DNA of 64,000 nucleotides from Oscillospiraceae bacterium (GCA_902791215.1 CADAUZ010000009.1:1-64000); one strand, 5' to 3'; positions 17,104-26,426 are shown, counted from the first letter of the stretch. Notes: generated by a model not told the origin, from the sequence alone. Translations and numbers: made by a program.

Positions 17104-18930
17104 ATGTACCAGTTCCCCGAGAATCTGAGAAAAGCTTATGAATCTCAGCCGACAGCGTTTGTCTACGACGAGCTCATAGACGGAAAAGTGATCCCGCTCC
17201 TTGTCTCCGATGGTTTTTGCGAGCTGGTAAATATGGATCGTGCCCATGCGATGGAGTGGTTCCGGGAAGGACAGTTTGAGCGCCTGCATCCCGATGATGT
17301 GGGCAGAGTCGTCCGGGTAAGCGAGGAGTTTGCCAATCATCGCGGCGGATATGATCTCGTCTTTCGCACAAAACATGCGGACGGATATCATGTGATCCAC
17401 GCCATCGGCAAGTGGCAGATCATGCCCGATGGAACAGAACTTGCCCTGCTCAGTTATGCAGATCTCACGGAGAATCTGGACGCCATGGCGGGGACAGAGA
17501 AGGACTACCATCTGTATCGGACCGACCAGTTCTACACAGATCCGCTGACGGGACTGCCGAACCTCAACTATCTGAACCGATTTGCGGATGAGCGGGTCCA
17601 TGCCCTGCGTACGATGGGAAGGACGCCGGTTCTCATCTATGCGGATGTAATCTCCATGCATTTTTATAACAGCCTGTATGGACACGAAAAAGGAAATGAT
17701 CTGCTGCGGCTGATCGCTGAAAATCTGAAAGCCGGGTTTCCCGACGCGTTGGTCATGCGCGGGCCGGACGATCATTTTATTCTGCTGGATGCTTTTGAAA
17801 ATGAAGAGTTCACGGCAAAGACGATCATGTCGGTTGACAGCCGGGTTCAGAAGGACGCCGAGGGCAACACCACGGGAATCAAAGCAGGGGCCTATGTGTT
17901 CAAGGACAGGGAACGGGTGGCCCTGGCGGTCGACTATGCGAGAAACGCCCTGAAATCGATCGGAACCGACATGAACCGGGTATGCTGCTTTCACACCAGA
18001 GCCCTAGAGGATCGCTTCTGGAACCAGCGGTATATCGTTGAAAATATTGACCGGGCATTGAAAAAAGGCTGGATCAAAGTCTACTATCAGGCAATTTCAA
18101 GGGTAGCGACCGGGAAAGGAACCGCTGCGGAGGCACTGGCCCGCTGGGTGGATCCCGTCAGAGGAATCCTTTCTCCCGGTGAATTTATTCCGGTGCTTGA
18201 GAAGTACCATCTGCTGTATAAGCTTGACCTCTATATGGCGGAGCAGGTGTGCAGGGACATGCCGCGCAGAGCGGAACGAGGTTTGCCGCTTTTCCCTGTA
18301 TCGGTCAACTTTTCGGCGCAGGATTTTGATTATGTGGATATCCCCAGCGAGCTTGAACATATTTACGAGAAGTATTGCCTGGGCGTGGAGCCCAAAGTCC
18401 TGATCATAGAGATCACAGAGCAGGATCTGGCGACCGGCACCGAACAGTTCCGGGAGCAGCTGAGACGGCTGAGGCAAAAAGGCTTCCACATCTGGCTCGA
18501 TGACTTCGGCAGCGGCTATTCCTCTCTGAATGTGTTCAGCCGCTTTGAGGTAGATCTCATCAAATTCGATATGGATTTTCTGAAAAATCTGGATGGCGCG
18601 AACCGGCGCATTATGAAAGCCATGACGGAGATTGCGCGGGAATTGGGCATCCACACACTGGCGGAGGGAATGGAAACGGAAGAGCACAGGGAGTTCCTCA
18701 AGGAAATCGGCTGTGAGCTTGCGCAGGGCTATCTGTTCCACAGGCCGGAGCCGATCGAGTCAACGTTTTACAGGCTTGATTCCGGGCAGCCGCCGCGGCC
18801 GAGCGAAACGCCGGAAGAACGGGAACGGCAGATCAAAGAATGGTTTGATGTCAGTCCGGGCGTTTTGAAAAGCCTGTTAACACACGTCCTTGAATCGAGA
18901 CAGGATCCTCTTGCGTATTTCCAACGCTGA
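17104..18930 (+). CDS. EAL-domain cyclic di-GMP phosphodiesterase with degenerate GGDEF
   Basis: This 608-residue cytoplasmic protein has an N-terminal PAS-like domain (about 1-135), a GGDEF-fold domain (about 155-310) and an EAL domain (about 325-570). The GGDEF active-site loop reads RGPDDHF, so cyclase activity is unlikely. The EAL domain keeps its catalytic set: EALARW, SVNFSAQD, EITEQD, LDDFGSG, the Lys in LIKFDMDFL, AEGMETEEH and LAQGYLFHRP. It should therefore hydrolyse cyclic di-GMP to pGpG. A Shine-Dalgarno GGGAG precedes the ATG. Its final codons lie just before the esterase start. The loss of the neighbouring cyclase may leave this enzyme to act on signal made elsewhere. Confidence 0.85.
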   Translation: MYQFPENLRKAYESQPTAFVYDELIDGKVIPLLVSDGFCELVNMDRAHAMEWFREGQFERLHPDDVGRVVRVSEEFANHRGGYDLVFRTKHADGYHVIHAIGKWQIMPDGTELALLSYADLTENLDAMAGTEKDYHLYRTDQFYTDPLTGLPNLNYLNRFADERVHALRTMGRTPVLIYADVISMHFYNSLYGHEKGNDLLRLIAENLKAGFPDALVMRGPDDHFILLDAFENEEFTAKTIMSVDSRVQKDAEGNTTGIKAGAYVFKDRERVALAVDYARNALKSIGTDMNRVCCFHTRALEDRFWNQRYIVENIDRALKKGWIKVYYQAISRVATGKGTAAEALARWVDPVRGILSPGEFIPVLEKYHLLYKLDLYMAEQVCRDMPRRAERGLPLFPVSVNFSAQDFDYVDIPSELEHIYEKYCLGVEPKVLIIEITEQDLATGTEQFREQLRRLRQKGFHIWLDDFGSGYSSLNVFSRFEVDLIKFDMDFLKNLDGANRRIMKAMTEIARELGIHTLAEGMETEEHREFLKEIGCELAQGYLFHRPEPIESTFYRLDSGQPPRPSETPEERERQIKEWFDVSPGVLKSLLTHVLESRQDPLAYFQR

Positions 18931-18955
18931 TGGAAAAAGAAAGGCGGATTCAGCT

Positions 18956-19750
18956 ATGGCATCTGGAAGAATGGAGTTTCACGCACAGACCATCATGCAG
19001 CACGCAAGCTTCAGCTTTGTGCTGCCCAATGACGTTGAGATGGCGGAGGTCAGGGAGCCCAGACATTATGAGCGCCCGACAAAGACGCTCATTCTCCTGC
19101 ATGGTTTGACCGGCACGGATACGGACTGGCTTTATGGCGGTGTAGCTCAGGATATGGCAATCCAGTACAACCTTGCGGTTTTCATGCCCGCCGCGGGGAA
19201 CAGTTTCTATCTTGATCGGGGCTATCCCGGCGGTGACTGGGGAAGCTTCGTCGGGGAAGAGCTCCCTGATTACATACAGAAGGTCTTCGGCTATTGCAAT
19301 CGACGGGAGGATACCCTGATCGGCGGGCTGTCTATGGGCGGCTACGGGGCGCTGCACACGGCACTGAATTATCCGGAGCGCTTTTCCGGCTGCATTGCGC
19401 TCTCTGCTGCCTTGCGCATCCGCGGGATTGCCGAGGGGAGACAGGACGGCGTTGTACCGGATGCCATGCTCCGCGACATTTTCGGAGATCCCGACAGCCT
19501 GCTCGAGTCAGACCGCAACCCGGAGTGGCAGTACCGCCGCTTGAAGGGAAAACAGATCCCCGCCATCTATATGGCCATCGGTACGGAGGACCATCTGTAT
19601 TCCCGCAATCAGGAGTTCAGAAGCTTTCTGGAGGAACAGAAGGCGGACTTTCGCTATGAAGAGGGTCCCGGCGGACACTTCTGGAGCTTTTGGAATGCGT
19701 ATCTGCCGCGCGGACTGGACTGGCTGCTGCGCGATGAAACCATCTCATAA
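18956..19750 (+). CDS. Esterase family alpha/beta hydrolase, intact copy
   Basis: This 264-residue hydrolase of the esterase D/tributyrin esterase type (PF00756) has the oxyanion-loop motif LILLHGLTG, the nucleophile elbow GLSMGGYGA (Ser126), an acid in GTEDHLY and the histidine in GPGGHFWSFW. It probably deacylates small acetyl or feruloyl-type esters in the cytoplasm, since no signal peptide is seen. I chose the ATG at 18956, preceded by AAGGCGG; the frame itself stays open upstream into the end of the EAL gene. A truncated duplicate lies at 330-530. Both copies are followed by an AAA/PD-(D/E)XK gene, so the pair moved or duplicated as one unit. Confidence 0.85.
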   Translation: MASGRMEFHAQTIMQHASFSFVLPNDVEMAEVREPRHYERPTKTLILLHGLTGTDTDWLYGGVAQDMAIQYNLAVFMPAAGNSFYLDRGYPGGDWGSFVGEELPDYIQKVFGYCNRREDTLIGGLSMGGYGALHTALNYPERFSGCIALSAALRIRGIAEGRQDGVVPDAMLRDIFGDPDSLLESDRNPEWQYRRLKGKQIPAIYMAIGTEDHLYSRNQEFRSFLEEQKADFRYEEGPGGHFWSFWNAYLPRGLDWLLRDETIS

Positions 19751-19762
19751 GCCTGATTTCTC

Positions 19763-19791
19763 TTGAAATGAAGCGGGAAAGCAATTATAAT
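19763..19791 (+). promoter_or_regulatory. Sigma-A-type promoter for AAA/PD-(D/E)XK copy 2
   Basis: TTGAAA, 17 bases, TATAAT, conserved in position with the promoter at 543-571. Confidence 0.65.
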
Positions 19792-19826
19792 CGCATCAAA
19801 AGAACGGACACACGGAGGCGTTTCAG

Positions 19827-21476
19827 ATGGGGACCTATTTGAATCCGGGTAAAGCGGCTTATCAGATGGCTGTAAATTCTGAAATCTTTGTAGATAAAAC
19901 AAAAATGATACAGTATATAAACAGCGTTGTAAATACACAACAGCGCTTTGTCAGCGTTTCCCGTCCGCGCAGATTCGGCAAGACAATTGCCGCGGATATG
20001 CTCTGCGCCTATTATGACAGATGTGCGGACAGCCGTGACATGTTTGAAAAAAGAAAGCTGGCTGATGTATCCGGTTGGGACAAATATCTCGGGAAATTTG
20101 ATGTAATCCACCTCGTGATGACGAGGTTCTTTAAGACGCGGATCACGGTAAGCGAAGCGCTCACCAATATGCAGAAGCTGGTGATCAGAGACTACAGGAG
20201 GGCTTACCCGGATGCCGACATTATGAGCGAAAATGACCTGATCCAGACGATCGATGATGTTTATTCAACGATAGACAGACAGGTGGTTATTGTCATTGAT
20301 GAATGGGACGCGGTTTTCAGAGAACGTCCTAATGATAAAGACGGTCAGACTGAGTATCTGGATTATCTGCGGGATCTGTTGAAGGATAACAGACATGTAG
20401 CCCTTGCGTACATGACCGGCATTCTGCCGATCAAGAAATACGGCCAGCACTCGGCCTTGAATATGTTCACGGAATACTCCATGATGGCTCCGCGCCAGCT
20501 TGCACCATACACCGGTTTTACGGAAGAGGAAGTAGAGAACCTGTGCAGCAGATATGGCCGGGATTACGCCCGCATGAAGGACTGGTATGACGGATATGTA
20601 GTCAGTGACATCATACCGCCTGATCCAAATCATGAAGAACTGAAAACAACAGGTCAGTCACCGACGGCGAACAGATATGCGCTGTACAGCCCGCTCTCGG
20701 TCGTGGAATCCATGACCACTGGCGTGATCAAGGACTATTGGAACAAAACCGAAACCTATGAAGCGCTGGCGGAATATATCCGCAAGGACTATGATGGCCT
20801 GAAGGAAGCGGTAGCGCTGCTTATGGATGGCGGGCGGCTGGCGATCGACACCTCGACGTATCAGAACGACATGACCACGTTTACAGGCCGGGATGATGTA
20901 CTGTCGCTCCTGATCCACCTGGGCTATCTCGGCTTTGACGATGAACGAAGCGAGGTCTTCATACCCAACCGTGAGATCTTGGACGAATTTAAGACTTCCA
21001 CGAAGGGCAAGGAGTGGGCCAGCACGTTCAAATCTTTTGAGACTTCTCAGGAACTTCTGGAAGCCACGTGGAACGGCGATGAAGAAAAGGTGGCCCAACT
21101 GGTCGAGGATGCGCATAATCAGGCCGGAAACAAGACCTACAACGATGAAGCTGCTCTGAGCTATGGAATCCAACTGGCCTATTATGCTGCCAGGAAGTAT
21201 TACACCACGATCTTGGAACTGGACACCGGCAAGGGCTATGCGGATGTGGTCTATCTGCCGGCGCCTCAGTATGCTGAAAAGCCCGCACTGCTGATCGAAC
21301 TGAAATACGGACACAGTGCGGATATCGCAATGGATCAGATCAGGCGGCAGAAATATCTTGACAGGTTTGAGCATTATAAGGGCAACATCCTGGTAATCGG
21401 CATCAACTATAACCGGGACCTGCCTTCTGATGATCCCGAATTCAAGCATCACAGCTGCAGAATAGAGAAATGGTAA
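19827..21476 (+). CDS. AAA-ATPase-like / PD-(D/E)XK nuclease-fold protein, copy 2
   Basis: This 549-residue paralogue of the protein at 607-2247 has the same family and domain order: RRFGKT near residue 50, VIVIDEWDAVF near 155-164, then a C-terminal PD-(D/E)XK core with GYADVVYLP and LIELKYG. Most of the protein is identical to copy 1 with only scattered changes. Residues 11-41 and about 237-286 are clearly different, and the second patch is three residues longer here. Those patches may decide partner or target recognition. The gene stands alone after its esterase, without the chaperone genes that follow copy 1. Function is unknown for the family. Confidence 0.85.
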   Translation: MGTYLNPGKAAYQMAVNSEIFVDKTKMIQYINSVVNTQQRFVSVSRPRRFGKTIAADMLCAYYDRCADSRDMFEKRKLADVSGWDKYLGKFDVIHLVMTRFFKTRITVSEALTNMQKLVIRDYRRAYPDADIMSENDLIQTIDDVYSTIDRQVVIVIDEWDAVFRERPNDKDGQTEYLDYLRDLLKDNRHVALAYMTGILPIKKYGQHSALNMFTEYSMMAPRQLAPYTGFTEEEVENLCSRYGRDYARMKDWYDGYVVSDIIPPDPNHEELKTTGQSPTANRYALYSPLSVVESMTTGVIKDYWNKTETYEALAEYIRKDYDGLKEAVALLMDGGRLAIDTSTYQNDMTTFTGRDDVLSLLIHLGYLGFDDERSEVFIPNREILDEFKTSTKGKEWASTFKSFETSQELLEATWNGDEEKVAQLVEDAHNQAGNKTYNDEAALSYGIQLAYYAARKYYTTILELDTGKGYADVVYLPAPQYAEKPALLIELKYGHSADIAMDQIRRQKYLDRFEHYKGNILVIGINYNRDLPSDDPEFKHHSCRIEKW

Positions 21477-21588
21477 AGCGTGATGGACGAATACATGCAG
21501 AAAGTTCCCAAGAAGTTTTATTAAAATCTTTCCAAGCAAAACGCAACCCATTTTCTGGAAAGCAACGCTTCAACAACTACAACAAAAT

Positions 21589-21639
21589 GGGACCTCCGCC
21601 GCGGCTGTTTTCCACAAAAACAAGCCTGGCAGAGGTCCC
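21589..21639. terminator. Inverted repeat between converging genes
   Basis: GGGACCTCCGCC and GGCAGAGGTCCC form a 12-base stem with one mismatch and a 27-base loop, between AAA copy 2 and the deacetylase remnant. ATTTTGTTG follows on the minus strand. It may act as a weak bidirectional terminator. Confidence 0.4.
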
Positions 21640-21663
21640 GATTCTTTGCCTTGCTGAGCTGCA

Positions 21664-22251
21664 TCAGATCCCGCAACCCGTTGGTATCACTGGCGTTTCA
21701 TTTATTTCACTTTGCTCCACATCCCACTGGACAGCGGTCATGCCGAGAGAATTGACCGCCTTGATCACGTGATCGTCATACTCTCCGTAAGGGCAGCGGA
21801 ACAGCGTCGGGCGAACCCCGGTAATGGCTTCAATCTTATCGCTGCAGGCGGAGATGTCGGCTGTGATCTCATTTGTGCTGAGTGCGGAGAAATGGGCATG
21901 GCTGGACGAGTGGTTCATGACTTCGTTGCCCGCTTCCGCCAGAGCCCGGACGGATTCCGGGTATTTATTTACCCAATCTCCGACGACAAAAAACGTCGTA
22001 TTCACACCGTACTGATCCAAAATGTCAATCAAAGTCTGCGTATCTTCGTTGCCCCAGGCTGCGTCAAAGCTCAGGGCAACGATTTTTTCATCCTGCTGTA
22101 CACAGTAGACGGGAAGCTCCCGCTTGGCTGCCGAGACTCCGACCACTGCGGGCGTATTCACCGCCCAAAAGATCAGCCCGACCGCCGCCAGCATCATAAG
22201 GGCCTGCAACACCGCGCCGTGTCGACGCGGAAAATGTTTACTTTGCATCAT
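21664..22251 (-). pseudogene. Polysaccharide deacetylase (PdaB-like), 3'-truncated
   Basis: The 195-codon frame has an N-terminal membrane anchor (about 14-35) and a NodB-type deacetylase domain: ALSFDAAWGNEDT (catalytic and metal Asp region), NHSSSHAHF (metal His motif HSxxH) and FRCPYGEYDD. The normal end of the fold, including the LFHN motif with the second catalytic histidine, is missing: after VQWDV the sequence becomes unrelated and stops. PdaB-type proteins deacetylate cell-wall glycans during sporulation or growth. Given the missing catalytic segment, I treat this copy as inactive. The start codon follows GGAGGGATGA. Confidence 0.7.
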
Positions 22252-22362
22252 TCATCCCTCCTTCGTAAAAACATATGCGGGATGACCACAGCTTAGGCGT
22301 AAGACTGAAACGCCGACGGCCGGTGCACGCAGATTTCCGGCAGGGAGATAGTATGATTGCAC

Positions 22363-22400
22363 AGGAAAAGGCCTCCTGCCGCAAAATGGAATCCGGCAGG
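22363..22400 (-). terminator. Terminator of the phosphohexomutase gene
   Basis: On the minus strand, CCTGCCG pairs with CGGCAGG and is followed by AGGCCTTTTCC, ten bases after the stop codon. The stem is only seven bases. Confidence 0.5.
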
Positions 22401-22410
22401 GGGTCTTTGT

Positions 22411-23820
22411 TTAAAGATCCAGCAGTGTTCGCCATGCGGCGATCAGGGCATCGGCGCGTTCGGCGTTCTCCGCCTCGGCGGCCATGCGCAACAGCGGCTC
22501 GGTGCCGGAGAAGCGGCAGATCACCCAGCTGCCGTCTGTAAACCAGAGCTTCACGCCGTCGCTTCGGTCGATCTTCTCAATGCCGTCAAGCGCGGGCAAA
22601 AGCTCCTTTTCAAACAGCAGGGATTTCAGCTCCTCCTTGCGCGCGGGCGTCATCTTGAAATCGGCCTCGCGGTAACGGAGCTCCCCGTAGGTGTCGGTGA
22701 TCTCCGTGTAGAGCGCGGAGATGGATTTGCCCGTCACGGCCAGCATCTCGGTCAGGAGCGTCGCGGCATAGATGCCGTCCTTGCCGGAGATGTGCCCGCG
22801 CACTGCCATGCCGCCGGAGCTCTCGCCGCCGATCACGGCGTTGGTCTCGCTCATTTTTGCGGAGACATACTTAAAGCCCACCGGCACCTCATAGCACTTT
22901 TGACCAAGACCTGCTGCCACGCGGTCGAGCAGATGGGTGGTGGAATTGTTGCGCACGCAGGGCCCCAGCCAGCCGCGGTATTTGACCAGATAGTAGTACA
23001 GCAGCACAAGCAGGGTGTTCGGGTGGATGAAGCCGCCCTTCTCGTCGATGACGCCGAGCCGGTCCGCGTCGCCGTCGGTCGCCACGCCAAGATCGCAATG
23101 GCGGTCTGTGACATAGTTTGAAAGCTGCACAAGCGTGTGCGCATTCGGAGCGGGAAGCTTTCCGCCGAAGAGCGTGTCGTGGCGGTCATGAATGACCTCC
23201 AGGTCACAGCGGCAGGTCATCAGGATCGTGCGCAGGCAGGTCTGGCTCACCCCGTACATGGGGTCGAGGGCGATGCGAAGCCGGGCACGCTTGATGGCCT
23301 GGGTGTCCACCAGGGACAGGATGCTGTCGATGTAGTCGTTGGCCGTGTTGTCCTCCCGCACAAGCCCTTGCCGCAGCGCCTCGTCGTAGTCGATACTGCG
23401 GATGGCGGCCTCGTCGATTCCGGCAATCTCCGCCTCAATGCGGTTGGTGACGGACTTGTCCGCGTCCCGGCCGCCTGCGGTGAAGATCTTGACGCCGTTG
23501 TAGATGGCAGGGTTGTGGCTTGCGGTGACCATGAGGCCGTAGGGCATGTCCATGGTTTTGACCGTGTACATGATGAGCGGGGTAGGGGAGGAGCGGTTGA
23601 TCATCAGCACCCGGTAGCCGTTTGCGGCCAGTACCTCCGCCAGCCAGTGGGCCGACTCCTTGGAGAGAAAGCGCCGATCATAGCCGATGCAGAGCTCGGA
23701 GCCATTCAGTCCTTCTTTGTCCATCAGGCGGCAAAGTCCCGCAGCCAGCAGGCGAAGATTTGCCTTTGTAAAGCCGTCGGCGATGACCGCGCGCCAACCA
23801 CCCGTTCCGAATTGCAGCAT
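22411..23820 (-). CDS. Phosphoglucomutase/phosphomannomutase family protein
   Basis: This 469-residue alpha-D-phosphohexomutase interconverts hexose 1- and 6-phosphates for cell-wall and polysaccharide precursors. All four active-site signatures are visible: FGTGGWRAVI at the N terminus, the phosphoserine loop TASHNP near residue 98, the metal-binding DGDADR near 249, the sugar-binding GGESSGG near 327, and the phosphate-binding RFSGTEP near 435. Substrate choice between glucose, mannose and glucosamine cannot be fixed from these motifs. It stands as a single gene. Confidence 0.9.
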   Translation of the reverse strand: MLQFGTGGWRAVIADGFTKANLRLLAAGLCRLMDKEGLNGSELCIGYDRRFLSKESAHWLAEVLAANGYRVLMINRSSPTPLIMYTVKTMDMPYGLMVTASHNPAIYNGVKIFTAGGRDADKSVTNRIEAEIAGIDEAAIRSIDYDEALRQGLVREDNTANDYIDSILSLVDTQAIKRARLRIALDPMYGVSQTCLRTILMTCRCDLEVIHDRHDTLFGGKLPAPNAHTLVQLSNYVTDRHCDLGVATDGDADRLGVIDEKGGFIHPNTLLVLLYYYLVKYRGWLGPCVRNNSTTHLLDRVAAGLGQKCYEVPVGFKYVSAKMSETNAVIGGESSGGMAVRGHISGKDGIYAATLLTEMLAVTGKSISALYTEITDTYGELRYREADFKMTPARKEELKSLLFEKELLPALDGIEKIDRSDGVKLWFTDGSWVICRFSGTEPLLRMAAEAENAERADALIAAWRTLLDL

Positions 23821-23938
23821 GTTGTTTCCTTCCTCTCATTATGACTTTCCGGCAGGCTTTCTCTTCAACCTGCAGACGGAAGACCGGACATCCTTCAAGC
23901 CTTGCTGCCCGGCAGTAAAAGCACAAGAAATGCACGTA

Positions 23939-24062
23939 TCCCCGGCGACTTTGTAGTATACCGAAGTTTTCGCCGGGGATTTTGCGTAAATTCAGATTGT
24001 TCGGCGCGGGGGCCGAGGCGTCGGCCTCGGCAGCGGCAGCCGGACCTTTTTTCACAGCCCTT
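23939..24062. repeat. Palindromic interspersed repeat, related to 51617-51745
   Basis: CCCCGGCGA and TCGCCGGGG flank a short spacer. A second stem (GGGGCCGAGGC with GCCTCGGC) and CCTTTTTTCACAGCCC follow. The same order of elements recurs at 51617-51745. It may end transcripts between the mutase and the surface-protein gene. Confidence 0.6.
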
Positions 24063-24075
24063 CTTTGTGCGCCTG

Positions 24076-26346
24076 CTATCTTACCGGTACAAAGGCATAG
24101 CCGTGGGATGAGGCAAAGGTCTCAGCCGCGCTTGGCGCTGCGGAGGAGCTGCCCAGAATTGTAATATCTTTCAGATCTCCAAACGCGGCAGAATCAATGT
24201 CCTCTATACTTGCGGGAATATAGATGAACACAAGCTCTGCGCAATCGGCAAAGGCCCTCGGCCCAATGGCGACGGCGTTTTCCGGCAGTACCGCAAAGGT
24301 GAACGCACCGCCGCTGAACGCCTCTTCGCCGATTTCTGTGAGCGCGGCGGGGAGCACAAAATCGGGCACGGCCCACCGGGCGTAGAGCGTAGTGTCAGCG
24401 GTAACAGCTGTATTAAAATTGAACAATGTGCTGAAGGAACTGTCCGCATACCAGCCGGTGAACCAATAGCCATCTTTCGTGGGATCGGAAGGTTTTGCGG
24501 CTTTATTGCCGCTTATGACATTCTGTTCTGTAATGGTAGTGCTGCTGTCAGTTTCAAAACTGATAGTATAGATCGTTCGGAGTGTAAAACGACCGAGGCG
24601 GGGGATGGATCTGAAAGTGACAGTACTCTGATTCGATGCATTGAGTCTTCCTGCGTCATCGATATAACCGCCACCAGTGCGCGTATAAACGACTTCTCTT
24701 CCGGCCCAACTATCCGGTACAGGAAGCGAAAAAGAGAAAGTGTAGTCGGGGCTGAGACGTGACTGAGCTACGCTCGTCCGCTTGACCACCTTGTTATCTT
24801 GATACGCAGCAACAGAAACTGCTACGTCGAAGGCGCTCTTACTTGCGTTCGTGTCGCTGCTGACTGGCGAATATACGATAGAGACCCGAAAGCTGTCGAT
24901 ATCGTCAGCACCGTTGGGCATATGCATGGCCAACATTTTCAGGTAGCTTTCCAAATCAATAACTGCGTCTTTCAATGAGGCGGGTGCACTGTTTACGGGA
25001 ATTGAAAGTATATCATCGGAAACAGGTATGCCGTCATAGTCGTTTCTCGGCAAGGGATAAGAATTGGCAAAATCAACATCATTATATTGATCGCCGATTG
25101 TGGAGACGCCGTTATACTTATGACTTACGAGCCAGTAATCGCTTCCTTTGAGAAAATAAATATAATTTGACGTGTGATTATGATCCCAAGTTGAATCCAG
25201 CTCATAGTAGCTTCCGTCCAGCGCGGCAATATTCCAGGCATGAGTCATCGATGAACTCGAGATAATACGCGTATCTATTCCAACACTGAGGCAAAGCCGA
25301 TAGAAGGCTGCGGCATAACCCTGACAGTATGCAAGATGATTGACAAGCGCAGAATATGCTGTGCGCTTAATATCTCCGCTGCCTCCATAGGAAACAGTTT
25401 CACAAAGGTAATCATAAATCGCGCGTATTTTCTGAGAGTCGTTTTTGTTATCCAAATCCAGCTCAGCAAGGATACTGTCTACAACAGGTGTAAGCTCTGC
25501 TTCCTGCTGCGCATTGGTGTAGTGAAAGAAAGAAAACGGTATCTGATAATAATACAGTCCATTTTCTTTGCCTTTATATGAAAATGAAGTAACCTTGAAT
25601 CCGCCGTATTCGTAGCGGAGATAGTCGCCTTCGGTTGGATTGCCGGTGTGCGCGATGGCAGCAGACCAGATAAGGGACAATTTTTCGGTCAAGCTATATT
25701 GATTCAATTCATAGTCGCTGCATAGACAAAGCGTTGCAGTATCCTGGAAATCGGCGACTTGTGAACGCAGAAACAAAGCCGCATCCTCATCGGTATCAAG
25801 ATATGTATTGTTTTTCCAATAACGCTGTGCGTTAAATCGCTTATTACTGTTGGTTTCAACGGTGACCAGCTCTCGCAGCGCTTCCTCGGCGGCTGCCGCC
25901 TGTTCCACCGAGACATCCGGAATATCTGCCTCGCTTATGATCCCCTCATATACAGGGTCAATGTATGTAAACGAGAAGCTCTCAATCTTAATGACCGGCG
26001 TCAGATCGATCGGGATGATGAGCCGTATCGCCTCATCGACGGTAAAAGCGCCGTCAAAATCCTCATATCGTCCATCCTCGTCGTGAAAGCGATAGAGGTA
26101 TTCGCCGGGGGTGAGCAGATAATGTCCGTACAGCGCAAAATCTGTCCCGTCTTCCGTGATCGGGGCGCACTCGTTTCCGGCCTCATCTATGACATGGAGA
26201 CCGGGAAGCGCGCTCTCGTCAATACAGTCAAACAGGACCGTAACAGGCTGTACATCACTGCCCTCCGCAAAGGCGGCGGGGCAGAGGAGCGTGCACAGTA
26301 TGAAGCATAAAAACAAAGTCAAAACGTTGCGCAGCTTGCTGGACAT
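24076..26346 (-). CDS. Secreted transglutaminase-like protein with InlB-type and BspA-like C terminus
   Basis: This 756-residue secreted protein starts at 26346 (AGGAGG six bases upstream) with a signal peptide ending AFAEG. The middle holds a transglutaminase-like fold with a Cys-His-Asp set: AYCQGYAAAFYRL near 340, SMTHAWN near 368 and YELDSTWDH near 381. An Ig-like stretch follows, then an InlB B-repeat-like segment (about 590-660, KPSDPTKDGYWFTGWY). The last 97 residues (24076-24369) match the C terminus of the BspA-like protein at 14522-16267. It may crosslink or cleave peptide bonds at the cell surface; catalysis is inferred from the triad. GC content is lower than in neighbouring genes. 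Confidence 0.85.
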   Translation of the reverse strand: MSSKLRNVLTLFLCFILCTLLCPAAFAEGSDVQPVTVLFDCIDESALPGLHVIDEAGNECAPITEDGTDFALYGHYLLTPGEYLYRFHDEDGRYEDFDGAFTVDEAIRLIIPIDLTPVIKIESFSFTYIDPVYEGIISEADIPDVSVEQAAAAEEALRELVTVETNSNKRFNAQRYWKNNTYLDTDEDAALFLRSQVADFQDTATLCLCSDYELNQYSLTEKLSLIWSAAIAHTGNPTEGDYLRYEYGGFKVTSFSYKGKENGLYYYQIPFSFFHYTNAQQEAELTPVVDSILAELDLDNKNDSQKIRAIYDYLCETVSYGGSGDIKRTAYSALVNHLAYCQGYAAAFYRLCLSVGIDTRIISSSSMTHAWNIAALDGSYYELDSTWDHNHTSNYIYFLKGSDYWLVSHKYNGVSTIGDQYNDVDFANSYPLPRNDYDGIPVSDDILSIPVNSAPASLKDAVIDLESYLKMLAMHMPNGADDIDSFRVSIVYSPVSSDTNASKSAFDVAVSVAAYQDNKVVKRTSVAQSRLSPDYTFSFSLPVPDSWAGREVVYTRTGGGYIDDAGRLNASNQSTVTFRSIPRLGRFTLRTIYTISFETDSSTTITEQNVISGNKAAKPSDPTKDGYWFTGWYADSSFSTLFNFNTAVTADTTLYARWAVPDFVLPAALTEIGEEAFSGGAFTFAVLPENAVAIGPRAFADCAELVFIYIPASIEDIDSAAFGDLKDITILGSSSAAPSAAETFASSHGYAFVPVR

Positions 26347-26398
26347 GATATTCCTCCTGGAAAAAACACCGGGTAGTTGTATGTAAAAAACCAATATA

Positions 26399-26426
26399 AT
26401 TATAACACATTGCAGGAAATATGCAA
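26399..26426 (-). promoter_or_regulatory. Promoter of the transglutaminase-like gene
   Basis: On the minus strand, TTGCAT, 16 bases, TATAAT with a TG just before the -10 box, about 50 bases upstream of the start. Confidence 0.6.

Noticed and set aside
17104-18930. Active diguanylate cyclase
   Set aside because: The GGDEF loop reads RGPDDHF and lacks the catalytic signature. Only the EAL domain looks active.
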